Source: CAZUCD01 sp964618855
GTDB lineage: Bacteria; Sumerlaeota; Sumerlaeia; SLMS01; JANRJK01
Reading direction: 5' to 3'
Assembly: GCA_964618855.1 (NCBI GenBank)
Contig: CAZUCD010000015.1
Location: 1-36,911, forward strand
DNA length: 36,911 nt
Each line of letters opens with the position of its first letter. The stretch's first letter is position 1. Under the pieces are notes generated by a model that saw nothing but the letters and a program-made list of their open reading frames with translations, had not been told where the DNA came from and ran no database searches. Below are positions 1-9,151 of this stretch, piece after piece. Both the position numbers and the translations under genes were made by a program.

Positions 1-2315
1 CTGATTCGTCCGACAAAGCGGAGAGCGTCGGAGTACGGGTCCAGGGCGTCGATCGCCTGGGTCGAGTCGATTCCATGCCGGCGGATCACGAGGCGCGCGG
101 AGACGGAGGTGAGCTCGACGGACTCGTCGGCCTCCCCGAATCCGGATCCCGCCCCGCCGACCGACGACAGGAGGTCCACGAGCTGCGGTTCGAGGATGCT
201 GCGCGAGAGGCTGTAGAAGTTGCGGAGGTCGGGATCGAGGGGGTCGATCTCCACGAGGACGTCTGATTGGCGGGAGAGGGCCGCGGCGTACTCCGAGTGC
301 TGGCGGCCGTGCACGCGCAGCGTCTCCGAAGTGGCGCGTTCGAGGGCCAGGGATGCACTGGTCAGGTAACCCGCGCGTCCGGCCATGATGCCGAGTCCCC
401 GCCATGCCTCCGGCGAGTTGGGATTCACCCGCGTGGCGTTCTCGTACTTCGTGTACGCCTCCACGATGGTGGCCGATGTGCGGGCGTCCGCAGCGCGGAG
501 GTTGGCCTCCGCCAGATAGAGCGCGGGCGGCTCCTGCGAGACCTTGCCCGCGAGAATCGGGGAGGCCGAGAGGCTGGCGCGCTCGCGCTGGAGGGCCGCG
601 CGCCTAGCGAGCAAATCCGCGGCATGCCCGCGATCCACACCGCGGACCGAGGAGTCGAGCTCTCGGTCCATGCGGCGCTGCGTTTCGGGGAGTGGAATGT
701 CGCGCGCCATCTCGGCGGCCAGGGCCTCCTCGCTGGTGCGCAGGGCATTGAGCCTGTCGAGAAGGGCGGCCGTCTCGCGCTGCTGGGCCTCCCGGGCGCG
801 GGATGCCTCCTCGCGCGCGCGTGTTTCGCGCAGGGCGAGAAACCCGACAACGACGATGCCGAGGAGCACCGCAATGGCGATGAAGGCGCCGCGGCGCTGG
901 CCTGCGATGCGGGCCCTGCGCGCCTCCTCCTCGCGGATGGACGCCTCGAGAGCGGCGCGCGTGGAACCTGGGGAAAGGCTCTCCGCCTGGAGCGCGGCGA
1001 GGACCAGGTCGCCGTGGCGGACGGCGGCGCGCGCATAGGCGGCGTGCGCCTCCTCGCGGGTGTCCTCGATGCCCGGTGTGGCGGGCCATGCGGCGCGCGC
1101 CTTGTCGAGGGTGGCGAGAGTCTCGGCAAACTTCGAGTACCCCCCGTCGTCCCGGGCCATGCGCTCGCGCGCCTGCGCCACGAGTTCCGCGGCTTCCCTG
1201 CGGCGCCCCGCCCCCGAGATGTAGTCCTGCAGGGATTGTATGAACTCCGGGACACCTGCAGGCCGAGATTCGGGCTTCACAGCGAGCGCACGGAGCGCGA
1301 GTTCCGCCAGTTCGCGCGGTATCTCCCGGTCGGGCGCGCGGTCCTGCGGGCGCTCGACGAGGCCGGAGGCGGCACGGAGGAAAGCGGCCTGGGCCGTGTC
1401 CGCCTTGTGGACCGGCGTGAGGGTCAGCAGGTAGTACAGCGTTCCGCCGAGCAGGTACACGTCCGTCCACGTGCCGATGCGATGAGCCGTGGAGGCGGTT
1501 TGCTCCGGAGCCATGTAGGAGGGCGTGCCTGATGGGCTCGACGCCGTATCCCGGGAGGGGGTTCCCGCGATGAGGGAGTCCGCCGTGCCGGGGCCCACGG
1601 ATTCCCCCACCGAAATCGCCAGCCCCCAGTCCATCAGCAGCACTTCGCCAAACTCCCCCACCATGACCTGCGAGGGCTTCAGGTCGCGGTGCACGATCCC
1701 GCGGGAGTGCGCGTACGCCACCGCCTGGGCCATGGAGATCAGGATCGGCAAGTGCTTCGACAGGAAGTCCGGCACCGGGAGACCCGAATCATGGCGGATC
1801 AGGTCATTCCAGGGATTCCCGCGGACGAGCTTCATCGCGAGCTGCGGATAGCCCCGGTCGTCCATCCCATAGTCGTACACGGGGACGATGTTGGGATGTT
1901 CGAGTCGGCCGGTGGTCAGCGCTTCCTGGCGAAAGATGCCCACGACTTCGTTCCACTCGGGATCGAGCGGATTGCCACCGGCGATGTCGGAGCGCACGCG
2001 CTTGATGGCCACCGTCCGCGCCAGTGAGACCTGCTGTCCCTCCCAGACGTCGCCCATTCCTCCCCTGCCGACCACCGTCCCCAGGATGAAGGCGTTGGCC
2101 TCTGGTGCCGATGGGACCGGGGTTGAGGGAAGGACCGGGATGTCCGCGCCAGCCGCCTGGGTTTCGTCTCCCGAGTCGGGGGGAAGTCTCAGGGTATCCT
2201 GCGTGCTGTTGCCACGGGGCCGTGCGAGCCTCGACCGGGTCGGGTCGAAGGATGCGCTGGGGTTCGTGCCCAGTCCGGCAGGGATTTCGAGAGAGGAATT
2301 CGGATCGCTTGGCAT
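1..2315 (-). CDS. Membrane-anchored Ser/Thr protein kinase (Hanks type), C-terminus cut by window edge
   Basis: An open frame runs from ATG at 2315 off the left edge, giving 771 visible residues. Residues 1-75 are a Ser/Thr/Pro-rich linker. The kinase domain (about 76-370) shows the glycine loop GRGGMG (84-89), the ATP lysine K105, an HRD loop at 209-211, DWG in place of DFG (229-231) and APE (269-271). After HRDLKPS comes Gln216, where kinases normally have the Mg-binding Asn. One membrane helix lies at about 477-495. It is followed by a charged coiled-coil stretch and an alpha-helical region with TPR-like spacing (about 600-690). The predicted topology is a cytoplasmic kinase with its C-terminal part across the membrane. 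It is divergent from lptD across 217 bases. The kinase assignment is firm; substrates are unknown, and the Asn-to-Gln change may reduce activity. Confidence 0.93.
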   Translation of the reverse strand, partial: MPSDPNSSLEIPAGLGTNPSASFDPTRSRLARPRGNSTQDTLRLPPDSGDETQAAGADIPVLPSTPVPSAPEANAFILGTVVGRGGMGDVWEGQQVSLARTVAIKRVRSDIAGGNPLDPEWNEVVGIFRQEALTTGRLEHPNIVPVYDYGMDDRGYPQLAMKLVRGNPWNDLIRHDSGLPVPDFLSKHLPILISMAQAVAYAHSRGIVHRDLKPSQVMVGEFGEVLLMDWGLAISVGESVGPGTADSLIAGTPSRDTASSPSGTPSYMAPEQTASTAHRIGTWTDVYLLGGTLYYLLTLTPVHKADTAQAAFLRAASGLVERPQDRAPDREIPRELAELALRALAVKPESRPAGVPEFIQSLQDYISGAGRRREAAELVAQARERMARDDGGYSKFAETLATLDKARAAWPATPGIEDTREEAHAAYARAAVRHGDLVLAALQAESLSPGSTRAALEASIREEEARRARIAGQRRGAFIAIAVLLGIVVVGFLALRETRAREEASRAREAQQRETAALLDRLNALRTSEEALAAEMARDIPLPETQRRMDRELDSSVRGVDRGHAADLLARRAALQRERASLSASPILAGKVSQEPPALYLAEANLRAADARTSATIVEAYTKYENATRVNPNSPEAWRGLGIMAGRAGYLTSASLALERATSETLRVHGRQHSEYAAALSRQSDVLVEIDPLDPDLRNFYSLSRSILEPQLVDLLSSVGGAGSGFGEADESVELTSVSARLVIRRHGIDSTQAIDALDPYSDALRFVGRI

Positions 2316-2532
2316 CGTTGTCCGTTGGGGAGACGGTTGGCCACCACGCGAACCGCTGCGGGGGCGGTGGGCAAACCGGGAATGCGCCGGGGGGAAGTGG
2401 ACCAGCCACCGCGCCCCCCCTGCGGGGCAGGGCGAGCCCCGGGGTGTGGATCATCCGTAGTGGAACCCAACGCGATTCAGGCTTGCGGCAGCGCGCCCCT
2501 CCCCGTCGCATGGATTGTTCACCCGGCAACCG

Positions 2533-5178
2533 ATGACAGCCCCCCTCCTGACGGCCCCTCACCCAGGCGCGGCGCGCCAAGTGCGACCTGTGCACCGCGT
2601 CCTGTGCCTTCTCGTCGCCGCCTGCCTCGGTCTGCTTGGGGCGGTTTCGGCCCAGGAGCCCTCCGAGTCCGGCCCCAACTACACCGCGACCCCGATTCCC
2701 CGGTTCGAGCAGGACCCCAAGGGGGATCAAATCCGCATCGTTCCCGAGACCGTGATGACGGTTGAGGAGAACCTCGCCTACGGTGGCGGCCGTACCATAA
2801 TTTACTACGGAGATCGGACGCTGGAGGCGGACCGCCTGATCATCGATCTCGTGACGCTGGAGGCGCAGGCCGAGGGGAACGTCATCCTGCGCGGACCCAA
2901 GGAGGAGATCCGGGCGAAGGCGGCGCGGTTCAACTTCCGGCACTACGAGGGTGTCGCCTGGGGCGTCGACGGGCGCTACGACGCCCTCTACTTCAAGGCG
3001 CGGCAGAACGAGGACGAAAAGGGCCCCGCATTCCGGCGCATCAGCGAGGTCGAGTCGCTCTTCCGCGGCACTCAGATGACCTCGTGCGACTTTCCGGTAC
3101 CGCATTACCATGTGCGCGCCCGCGAGATCATCCTCGTGGACAAGCGCAAGATCATGTTCCGGGGAATGACGCTCTACCTGCGCCGCTACCCGATCCTCTA
3201 CCTGCCCTGGTACACGAGGACGTTCGAGTCCTCCCCTTGGAACACGGAGGTCGGGTACTCGAGCGCCGTCGGCTTCTTCGTCCACGTCGGCTACCGTTAC
3301 GTGCACGAGATGCGGACCCCGGACTGGATCCAGCCGAAGAAGTATGTGACGAGGACGCGCGGGCAGCTCGACGCCACCTTCGACTACTTTAGCGAGGTCG
3401 GGCCGGGGGCGGGGCTGCGCTACCAGTACTCGTTCGACTACGAGCGCCATCGCGGGGACATGCAGATCTACGGCATCCGCGACGGCACGGCTGTGGACAT
3501 CCTCGGCAACAAGTCCGGCACGGAGGAGGATGCCGACCGGGGGCAGCGCTACATCTACCGCCATGAGCACAACACCAAGCTGGGCCGCACGATCTGGCAG
3601 TACAACGTCGATTGGGTGAGCGACGCGGACGTCTACTACGACATCGTGGACCGCTTCGCGCCGCCGGAGCTCGAGCGCGGCCGAATGGCCGAGCGTCGCT
3701 ACCGGCTCGCGGGAACGTACTTCCGCAGCAACTGGCTCGCCCGCATCATGCTGGACCACAAGGAGCGCATCGGGCGCGACAGGTACACCGACTTCTCCGA
3801 GCCCTACACCGACGACCTCGACTTCGATCCCAATCCGGACGACCTCGAGGACGACGACGACAACCGGACGCGGGGCCTCTCCGAGGACCGCTTCGGCGTC
3901 GTGCGCGACTACTACTCCGCGCGCTGGGCGACGAGCCTCATCAAGCTCTGGGGGTCGCCACTCTACTGGCGCAGCCAGTTCAACGCGTTTCAGGGGCATG
4001 ACTATGGGTTCAACGTCCTCGACACGGGGGACGACGACTCCGTGACCGGGGTGGACTTCTACAACTCACTGACGAGCCGCATCCGCTTCAGCGAGCGCTA
4101 CACCTGGACGAACACGCTCGGAATCGGCGTGGGGTCGTACTCGCGCGGGGGCACGCTGGTGGACTCGAAGGAACTCGACCGCAACCGGGACGAAACGTTC
4201 GTGGACACGCTGCGGGTGAAGGACGAGGAGACGATCATCCTCGGCAGCAGCGACGAGGAGCGCTCCCTGTCGGACGTCTCCGACATGACGCCATGGGCGG
4301 ACTTCCGCTCGCGGCTGAACGGGCGGTTCACGGACTCGCTGCAGGGCTCGCTGACGTACACGTTCCGCAAGACAATGGGCATGGGGCTCGGAGAGTTCTA
4401 CGAGTCGATTGGCCGGATCGAGGCGCGGGACGAAATCTACGACTTCCCGAGCGACCAACACTGGGTCGAGGCCTTCCTGAACTACTACCTGCTCTACCCG
4501 AAGGTGAACACGTATGTGTTCGCCGCGCGCAACCTGCAGTCGGGGGGGGAGATCTACGCGAACGAGGCGTCCGAGCGGGCCGGCATCGGGGGCTCGTACG
4601 AGAGCGATTCGCGCGAGTTCGCGGTGCGGTCCTCCATCTACTACCAGACGACCCAGATCCGCGACCCGGCGGACCCGAACGGCTTCCGCCAGGGCGGGGC
4701 CTACTGGACGACGGAGATGGAGTACTCGCCACGGCACAGGCGCTGGTGGACGAAGCTGCGCACGACGGCGGAGACGAAGTTCGACGACGACCCGGCGGAC
4801 GACCGCAGCGACGAGGAGAAGGACCGCTACGACGAGAGCGATTCACGGATCACGATCATTCCCCTCATCGGGGGCCAGGTCGGCCCGAAGCACATCGCGG
4901 AGTTCTCCATGACGTGGGACACGCGATTCGAGGGCATCCGCAAGTACGGGTTCACGATCATCCGAGACCTGCACGACGCCGAGTTGCTGCTGTTCATCGG
5001 GATGCGCAACGATTCGTCGCGGGCTCGCGGCAGCAGTGGCGGCGACCTGCTGCTGGCGCAATCGCTCGAGTTCAAGGCATCGCTCAAGCTGAAGATGCCG
5101 GGGACGCCCGTGGACGTGCGTCGCGGCTCGATCACCACGCTCGCCGACCGTCGCCAGGACGTGTTCTTCGTCGAGTAG
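2533..5178 (+). CDS. lptD: LPS-assembly protein LptD (outer-membrane beta-barrel)
   Basis: This 881-residue protein is expected to be the outer-membrane translocon that inserts lipopolysaccharide into the outer leaflet. I chose ATG 2533. It gives a basic N-region, a hydrophobic core (about 22-38) and a likely signal-peptidase site after VSA. An in-frame TTG at 2515 would add six residues, and no clear Shine-Dalgarno decides between them. The N-terminal part is an OstA/LptA-type beta-jellyroll (about residues 70-150, with repeated 'tleAdrl' and 'AeGnVilrg' strands). It leads into the LptD barrel, with many aromatic, alternating strands to the end. A loop at about residues 431-452 is extremely acidic (DDLEDDDD and flanks), and other loops are also Asp/Glu/Arg-rich. 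No LptE or SurA gene is adjacent. yqeY follows after 28 bases, probably in the same transcript. Confidence 0.9.
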   Translation: MTAPLLTAPHPGAARQVRPVHRVLCLLVAACLGLLGAVSAQEPSESGPNYTATPIPRFEQDPKGDQIRIVPETVMTVEENLAYGGGRTIIYYGDRTLEADRLIIDLVTLEAQAEGNVILRGPKEEIRAKAARFNFRHYEGVAWGVDGRYDALYFKARQNEDEKGPAFRRISEVESLFRGTQMTSCDFPVPHYHVRAREIILVDKRKIMFRGMTLYLRRYPILYLPWYTRTFESSPWNTEVGYSSAVGFFVHVGYRYVHEMRTPDWIQPKKYVTRTRGQLDATFDYFSEVGPGAGLRYQYSFDYERHRGDMQIYGIRDGTAVDILGNKSGTEEDADRGQRYIYRHEHNTKLGRTIWQYNVDWVSDADVYYDIVDRFAPPELERGRMAERRYRLAGTYFRSNWLARIMLDHKERIGRDRYTDFSEPYTDDLDFDPNPDDLEDDDDNRTRGLSEDRFGVVRDYYSARWATSLIKLWGSPLYWRSQFNAFQGHDYGFNVLDTGDDDSVTGVDFYNSLTSRIRFSERYTWTNTLGIGVGSYSRGGTLVDSKELDRNRDETFVDTLRVKDEETIILGSSDEERSLSDVSDMTPWADFRSRLNGRFTDSLQGSLTYTFRKTMGMGLGEFYESIGRIEARDEIYDFPSDQHWVEAFLNYYLLYPKVNTYVFAARNLQSGGEIYANEASERAGIGGSYESDSREFAVRSSIYYQTTQIRDPADPNGFRQGGAYWTTEMEYSPRHRRWWTKLRTTAETKFDDDPADDRSDEEKDRYDESDSRITIIPLIGGQVGPKHIAEFSMTWDTRFEGIRKYGFTIIRDLHDAELLLFIGMRNDSSRARGSSGGDLLLAQSLEFKASLKLKMPGTPVDVRRGSITTLADRRQDVFFVE

Positions 5179-5206
5179 CCCCAGGACATCCAAAGGACAA
5201 ACCAAC

Positions 5207-5665
5207 ATGCCCCTAGCCGACCAACTCCAGGCCGACCTCAAGGCCTCGATGCTTGCCAAGGACGAGAAGCGCACGCATGGGCTCCGCCTCATCCGTGCCG
5301 AGGTCCTCAAGGTCGAGAAGGAAGCCGTGGGGACGAAGCTCTCCGATGAGCAGGTCCAGGAAATCCTGCGCTCGATGGTGAAACAGCGCCGCGACTCGAT
5401 GAGCCAGTACGCCGCCGCGGGCCGCGCCGACCTCGTGGCCAAGGAGCAGGCCGAGTTGGATGTCATCGAGGCCTACCTGCCTGCGTCGCTGACGGACGAG
5501 GAGCTCGCCGCGGAGGTGGAAAAGGCCGTCGCTGCATCGGGCGCGACCTCGTCGAAGGACATGGGCAAGCTGATGGGCGGCCTCATGAAGGCCCTGAAGG
5601 CGACGGGCAAGGGCTTCGACGGCCAGAAGGTGAATGCCCTCGTCAAGGCGCGCCTCGGCGGGTAG
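5207..5665 (+). CDS. yqeY: GatB/YqeY domain-containing protein
   Basis: This 152-residue protein matches the free-standing YqeY family across its whole length. The helical N-terminal half contains the 'LRLIRAEV' helix and the 'qrrDSmsqy' segment. Next comes the typical 'E...ieaYLP..ltdeEl' motif at about residues 83-104. The C-terminal part carries the 'kdMGklMg.lmk.lkg..dG..vn.lVk..L' signature of the GatB C-terminal domain. The family is related to the tail domain of the GatB amidotransferase subunit, which binds tRNA, but free YqeY has no settled function. A good Shine-Dalgarno (AAAGGA, 5192-5197) lies nine bases before the ATG. It is 28 bases downstream of lptD and probably co-transcribed with it. 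Confidence 0.93.
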   Translation: MPLADQLQADLKASMLAKDEKRTHGLRLIRAEVLKVEKEAVGTKLSDEQVQEILRSMVKQRRDSMSQYAAAGRADLVAKEQAELDVIEAYLPASLTDEELAAEVEKAVAASGATSSKDMGKLMGGLMKALKATGKGFDGQKVNALVKARLGG

Positions 5666-5790
5666 GCGGATCCGTTGTTCCGGCCCATATCCTGCAAGTC
5701 AGGGCCATGGGCCTCAAACCCGAACCGCGTAGAACTGCGTCACTTAGGCAGCATCCCCCACGCCATGTTAAAATGGAGAACTCCCTTCCG

Positions 5791-6732
5791 ATGAAGTCCC
5801 GCCTCCTGATCAGCTTGCTCGCAGCCCTTCTCGCGGGCTCGCCGGGCGCCATTCTTGCGGGAGAACCTGCGCAGCAGGGCGTTCAGGCCAGCCCGGAGGC
5901 CAGCGCCTACCCGTTCTCCGTCCGTGTCGTCGGGAAGGGGACGCCCATGGTGATGATTGCCGGGCTTGGCGTGTCGGCCGAGGTGTTCGACGGGCTCGCG
6001 AAGGAATTCGCCGACGGGCATGAGTGCCATCTGGTCACGCTTGGGGGGTTTGCAGGTGAACCCCCTGTCGCTGCGCCGGTCATGACCAAGTACCGGGAAG
6101 GACTGATCCGCTACATGGCGGACAAGAGGCTCGACAGGCCAATCCTTGTGGGACAGAGCATCGGGGGAACGCTTGCATACTGGGTGGCGGCCACGGCGCC
6201 GGACTCCGTCCGCTCGGTGGTGGTCATCGACGGTTCGCCGTGGATCACGGGCCTCATATTCCCCGACCAGACGCCGGAGTCCTACTCAAAGCGCGCCCGG
6301 GAAATCCGGCAGGAGACGCTCTCCCAAACGCCGGAGATTCGCGAGAAGCGGGCAAAGTTCGGCATGGCAACCATGGTCAGGGACCAGCAGGCCCTCGACC
6401 GGATCATCGAGTGGCACCTCGATTCCGACCCAGAGACCCTGGCCCAGGCGAATCTCGAGATGTTCACGACGGACATCAGGCCGGAACTCGCCGGGATCAA
6501 GGTGCCGGTGATGCTCGTGGCTGCCCCGGGGGACACGCAGGACCCGGAGGCGCTCGAGGCTGTCCGGAAGAACTACTCTGCTCAGTTGACGGCGATCCGC
6601 AATCTGCGCGTCGAGGTGGCCGCTGGCGCCCGACACTTCGTGCAGTACGAGAAACCCGAGTTCCTGACTCGCGTGATGCACGAGTTTCTGGACTCGCAGT
6701 CCGTCCCTCTTCCTCCACCGGCAGGCAAGTAA
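5791..6732 (+). CDS. Secreted alpha/beta hydrolase
   Basis: This 313-residue protein starts at ATG 5791, chosen because GGAGAA (5775-5780) sits ten bases upstream and the product then begins directly with a signal peptide (hydrophobic core about residues 5-20, probable cleavage after ILA at 23). Longer in-frame starts at 5773 and 5707 would bury the signal peptide. The fold is alpha/beta hydrolase: oxyanion-side strand 'MVMIAGLG' (53-60), nucleophile elbow GQSIGG with Ser123, an acid at Asp248 or Asp251, and catalytic His282 in 'GARHFVQ'. The family includes esterases, lactonases and haloperoxidase-like enzymes, and the substrate cannot be read from sequence. It is probably periplasmic. The 125-base gap to yqeY and its own Shine-Dalgarno suggest separate expression. 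Confidence 0.88.
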   Translation: MKSRLLISLLAALLAGSPGAILAGEPAQQGVQASPEASAYPFSVRVVGKGTPMVMIAGLGVSAEVFDGLAKEFADGHECHLVTLGGFAGEPPVAAPVMTKYREGLIRYMADKRLDRPILVGQSIGGTLAYWVAATAPDSVRSVVVIDGSPWITGLIFPDQTPESYSKRAREIRQETLSQTPEIREKRAKFGMATMVRDQQALDRIIEWHLDSDPETLAQANLEMFTTDIRPELAGIKVPVMLVAAPGDTQDPEALEAVRKNYSAQLTAIRNLRVEVAAGARHFVQYEKPEFLTRVMHEFLDSQSVPLPPPAGK

Positions 6733-6755
6733 CCCGCTTCACTTCAGGCTTCCGG

Positions 6756-6781
6756 ACCGTGGCAAGCCATTGTGGCACGGT
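6756..6781 (+). terminator. Weak stem-loop after the hydrolase gene
   Basis: ACCGTG (6756-6761) and CACGGT (6776-6781) form a six-base-pair stem around a 14-base loop, 24 bases after the hydrolase stop. No T-run follows, so termination is only a possibility. Confidence 0.2.
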
Positions 6782-6850
6782 TGACGCAACCTGCTTGCGC
6801 CGTGGGGAATTGGCCGACTTCAGTCGGGTATCCTGCGGGACGGTGGATCT

Positions 6851-8467
6851 ATGCAAATGGGCGAGACGTCCGGACGTTCAGGCTTGGTTCGTTGGTCGAT
6901 TCTGGCGATGGCGCTTGGCGTGTCGGGCTGCTCCGTCGGGCCGAAGTTTCAGCCCCCCCAGGTCGATGAGCCGGCATCCCTCGCGGCCACCGAGGTCATC
7001 ACAGGGTCGGCGAAGGAAATGGCGGACATCACGCCCGCCGTCGCGTGGTGGATGCACTTTGGTGACACGCGCCTGAACGCGCTTGTGGCGGAGGCGCTCG
7101 CGAACAACCAGGACCTCGAGGCTGCCAAGGAGCGGATCCGCGAGGCGCGGGCCTCCCGCCGGTCGGCTTCCGCCGCATGGCTGCCCAACGTGGATGGCAG
7201 CCTGTCCCGCACCCGTTCCTCCGATTCATACTGGAGCCGTTCGCGGGAGCGCGGGGGCGGCCACAGCACCGGGCCCCTCCAGACCGTCGCCCCAAACAGG
7301 CAGAACACGTACACCATGGGCGTGGATGCGTCCTGGGAGATTGACATCTGGGACAAGACGGGCAAGGCGGTCGATGCCGCCGATGCCCAGATCCTGGTGA
7401 ACGAGTACACCTACCGTGGCACCGTCCTCTCGCTGGTGTCGGAGACGGCGCTCGCATACTTTGAGATCATGGCCGCGGAGGAGAACCTCGACATCCTCAA
7501 GGAGGAGGTGCGCAACCGCGCGGAGTTCCTGAACCTCGTGAAGATGCGCGAGGACAACGGCCTGGCTTCAGCGCTCGACACGAAGCGCCAGCAGGTCGAG
7601 GAGGCGAACACGCGCGCGGACCTTCCTGCGGCCGAGGCACGACTCGCGGTCGCACACTACAGGCTGGCGACGCTGCTCGGGAAGAATCCCGAGAACTTCA
7701 AGCTGGAGGAGCGGCGCTTGGACGAGTTCCCTCGCCTGCCGCTGATCCCCGAGGGCCTGCCGATCCGGCTGGCCCGCCAGCGACCCGACGTCCTGCAGCG
7801 CGAGGCCGCCCTCAGGGCCGCGCTGGCGCGTGTCGGCGTGGCGCAGGGCGAAATGCTGCCGAGCATCGTCCTATCCGCCAATGCCGGGTACCGCAGCGGG
7901 GAGATCGACAAGTTCCTGAGCAAGTACGCCGACGAGTGGTCGCTGTCGCAGGCGTTGCGCGTTCCAATCTTCGATGGGGGCGCGCGCTATGGGCGGCTGG
8001 AGTCGGAACGCGCCGCGGTGCGCGAGGCGATGGCCAGTTACAGGCAGTCGATCCTGAACGCCCTGGAGGAGATCAACAGCGCCCTCGTGACGGCGGACAA
8101 GAACCGCGAGCGCCGCGCCGCCCTTGTCGAGGCGACGACCTCGGCTGGCGAGGCCCTGCGCATCGCACGCGAGCAGTACCGCGCCGGCCTCATCGACCTG
8201 CTCGACTACCTCGACTCGCAGCGCATCGAACTCCAGACTCGCCAGGTCCTGATCGCCTCCGACCGCACGATCGTCGACGACACGGTGCGGCTTTACAGGG
8301 CCCTTGGCGGCGGATGGGACACGGGGTCCGTGGATCCGGTCGCGCCGGCGCAGAAGGACACCTGGCGCCGCCTCGCGGAGGATTTCCCCCTCTTCGCAGT
8401 GGCCCTCACGCCTGAGGAGAAGCTCTACCCCAAGTTCGAACCCAAGGCGGAAGTGGCCGCCGAGTGA
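6851..8467 (+). CDS. NodT/TolC-family efflux outer-membrane lipoprotein
   Basis: This 538-residue outer-membrane factor of the RND or MFS tripartite efflux type forms the exit duct through the outer membrane. The N-terminus carries a lipoprotein signal with lipobox VSGC (Cys at about 27) followed by 'SVGPKFQPP', the standard NodT-family opening. Two outer-membrane-efflux-protein repeats follow. The first (about 75-290) contains 'aWWmhFgDtrLnaLvaeALanNqdLeaAkeRireAra'. The second (about 310-510) contains 'IrlaRqRPDVlqrEaaLraAlArvGvAqgemlPsi' and 'aleEinsALv'. A Gly/Arg/Ser-rich insertion lies near residues 130-142. No RND pump or membrane-fusion protein is encoded in the window, so its partners must lie elsewhere. 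The gene is tail-to-tail with the DUF2959 gene. Confidence 0.92.
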   Translation: MQMGETSGRSGLVRWSILAMALGVSGCSVGPKFQPPQVDEPASLAATEVITGSAKEMADITPAVAWWMHFGDTRLNALVAEALANNQDLEAAKERIREARASRRSASAAWLPNVDGSLSRTRSSDSYWSRSRERGGGHSTGPLQTVAPNRQNTYTMGVDASWEIDIWDKTGKAVDAADAQILVNEYTYRGTVLSLVSETALAYFEIMAAEENLDILKEEVRNRAEFLNLVKMREDNGLASALDTKRQQVEEANTRADLPAAEARLAVAHYRLATLLGKNPENFKLEERRLDEFPRLPLIPEGLPIRLARQRPDVLQREAALRAALARVGVAQGEMLPSIVLSANAGYRSGEIDKFLSKYADEWSLSQALRVPIFDGGARYGRLESERAAVREAMASYRQSILNALEEINSALVTADKNRERRAALVEATTSAGEALRIAREQYRAGLIDLLDYLDSQRIELQTRQVLIASDRTIVDDTVRLYRALGGGWDTGSVDPVAPAQKDTWRRLAEDFPLFAVALTPEEKLYPKFEPKAEVAAE

Positions 8468-8494
8468 CGGTCAGGGGATTCAGGCTCCGCAGGT

Positions 8495-9151
8495 CTATCC
8501 CCCGGCCTCCATCCTCTCCACGAATGCGGCGGACTCGGCGATGGACTTCTCCATGTCGGCGATGAGCCGCTCGACGTCGTCCTGGATCCCCTGCACGTCG
8601 GCCTGAAGCGAGGTGATCGCCTGGGCATTCAGGTTGTGCTTCAGGAACAGCACCCGGTCGTTGAACGCGGAGAGGACGGGGTCCATCTTGTCCGCCGCAC
8701 GCGTCATTGCCGAGAGCATCGTGTCGTACTGTTGGCGGGTCTCGCGCAGGCGCCGCTCGCTGGTCGCGCGCAGTTCGGCGTTCTTGTACTGGTCCAGTTC
8801 CTTCTCCCACTCCTTGAACAGGGCGCCCGACACGTTTTCGATCGAGTCTATGCGCTCGCGGACCTTCTCCGCGCGGGACTTGCACGACTTGAACTCCGAG
8901 TCGAGTTGCTTGTACTTCGATTCGAGGTCTCCGCCGGACTTGCCTAGGACCACCTGGAATTGCTCGAGGGCGTCGGCGAACTGCTCCTTCGCCTTGGACT
9001 GGTCGGAGCTGGCGGCCTTGACGCGGCTGACGAGGATTTCGCGCTTCTCACGCCCGAGGCTCTCCATCGTGCTGTAGTACATGCTGCTGCACGAGGTCGT
9101 GGCGAGGAGGACTGGAAGCAGCATCGAGGAAAGGAGTCGGTGGCGGTGCAT
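8495..9151 (-). CDS. DUF2959 family lipoprotein
   Basis: This 218-residue protein has a lipoprotein signal: a basic start, the hydrophobic 'LLPVLLATTSC' and lipobox Cys21. It is followed by 'YYSTMESLGREKREILVSRV', which matches the DUF2959 consensus opening. The rest is almost entirely alpha-helical with long coiled-coil stretches (about 40-150) and no catalytic motif. Family members are proteobacterial-type periplasmic or outer-membrane lipoproteins of unknown function. The protein is probably lipid-anchored in the envelope. It is convergent with the NodT gene (27 bases between stops) and divergent from nuoH across 330 bases. Confidence 0.85.
   Translation of the reverse strand: MHRHRLLSSMLLPVLLATTSCSSMYYSTMESLGREKREILVSRVKAASSDQSKAKEQFADALEQFQVVLGKSGGDLESKYKQLDSEFKSCKSRAEKVRERIDSIENVSGALFKEWEKELDQYKNAELRATSERRLRETRQQYDTMLSAMTRAADKMDPVLSAFNDRVLFLKHNLNAQAITSLQADVQGIQDDVERLIADMEKSIAESAAFVERMEAGG

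Noticed and set aside
267..1532. Plus-strand open frame of 421 codons
   Set aside because: It is the shadow of the kinase gene. Its composition is Arg/Gly/Ala-rich and it has no motif.
1804..3999. Long minus-strand open frame (731 codons) across lptD and the first kinase
   Set aside because: It is antisense to lptD and out of frame with the kinase, which is clearly read in another frame on the same strand.
5766..5774. Extended -10-like TGTTAAAAT before the secreted hydrolase
   Set aside because: A start site from it would fall after the GGAGAA ribosome site at 5775-5780, so it cannot drive this gene from ATG 5791.
6814..6827. Palindrome CCGACTTCAGTCGG ahead of the NodT gene, possible repressor site
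   Set aside because: It is short, could equally be a chance hairpin, and no regulator gene is adjacent.
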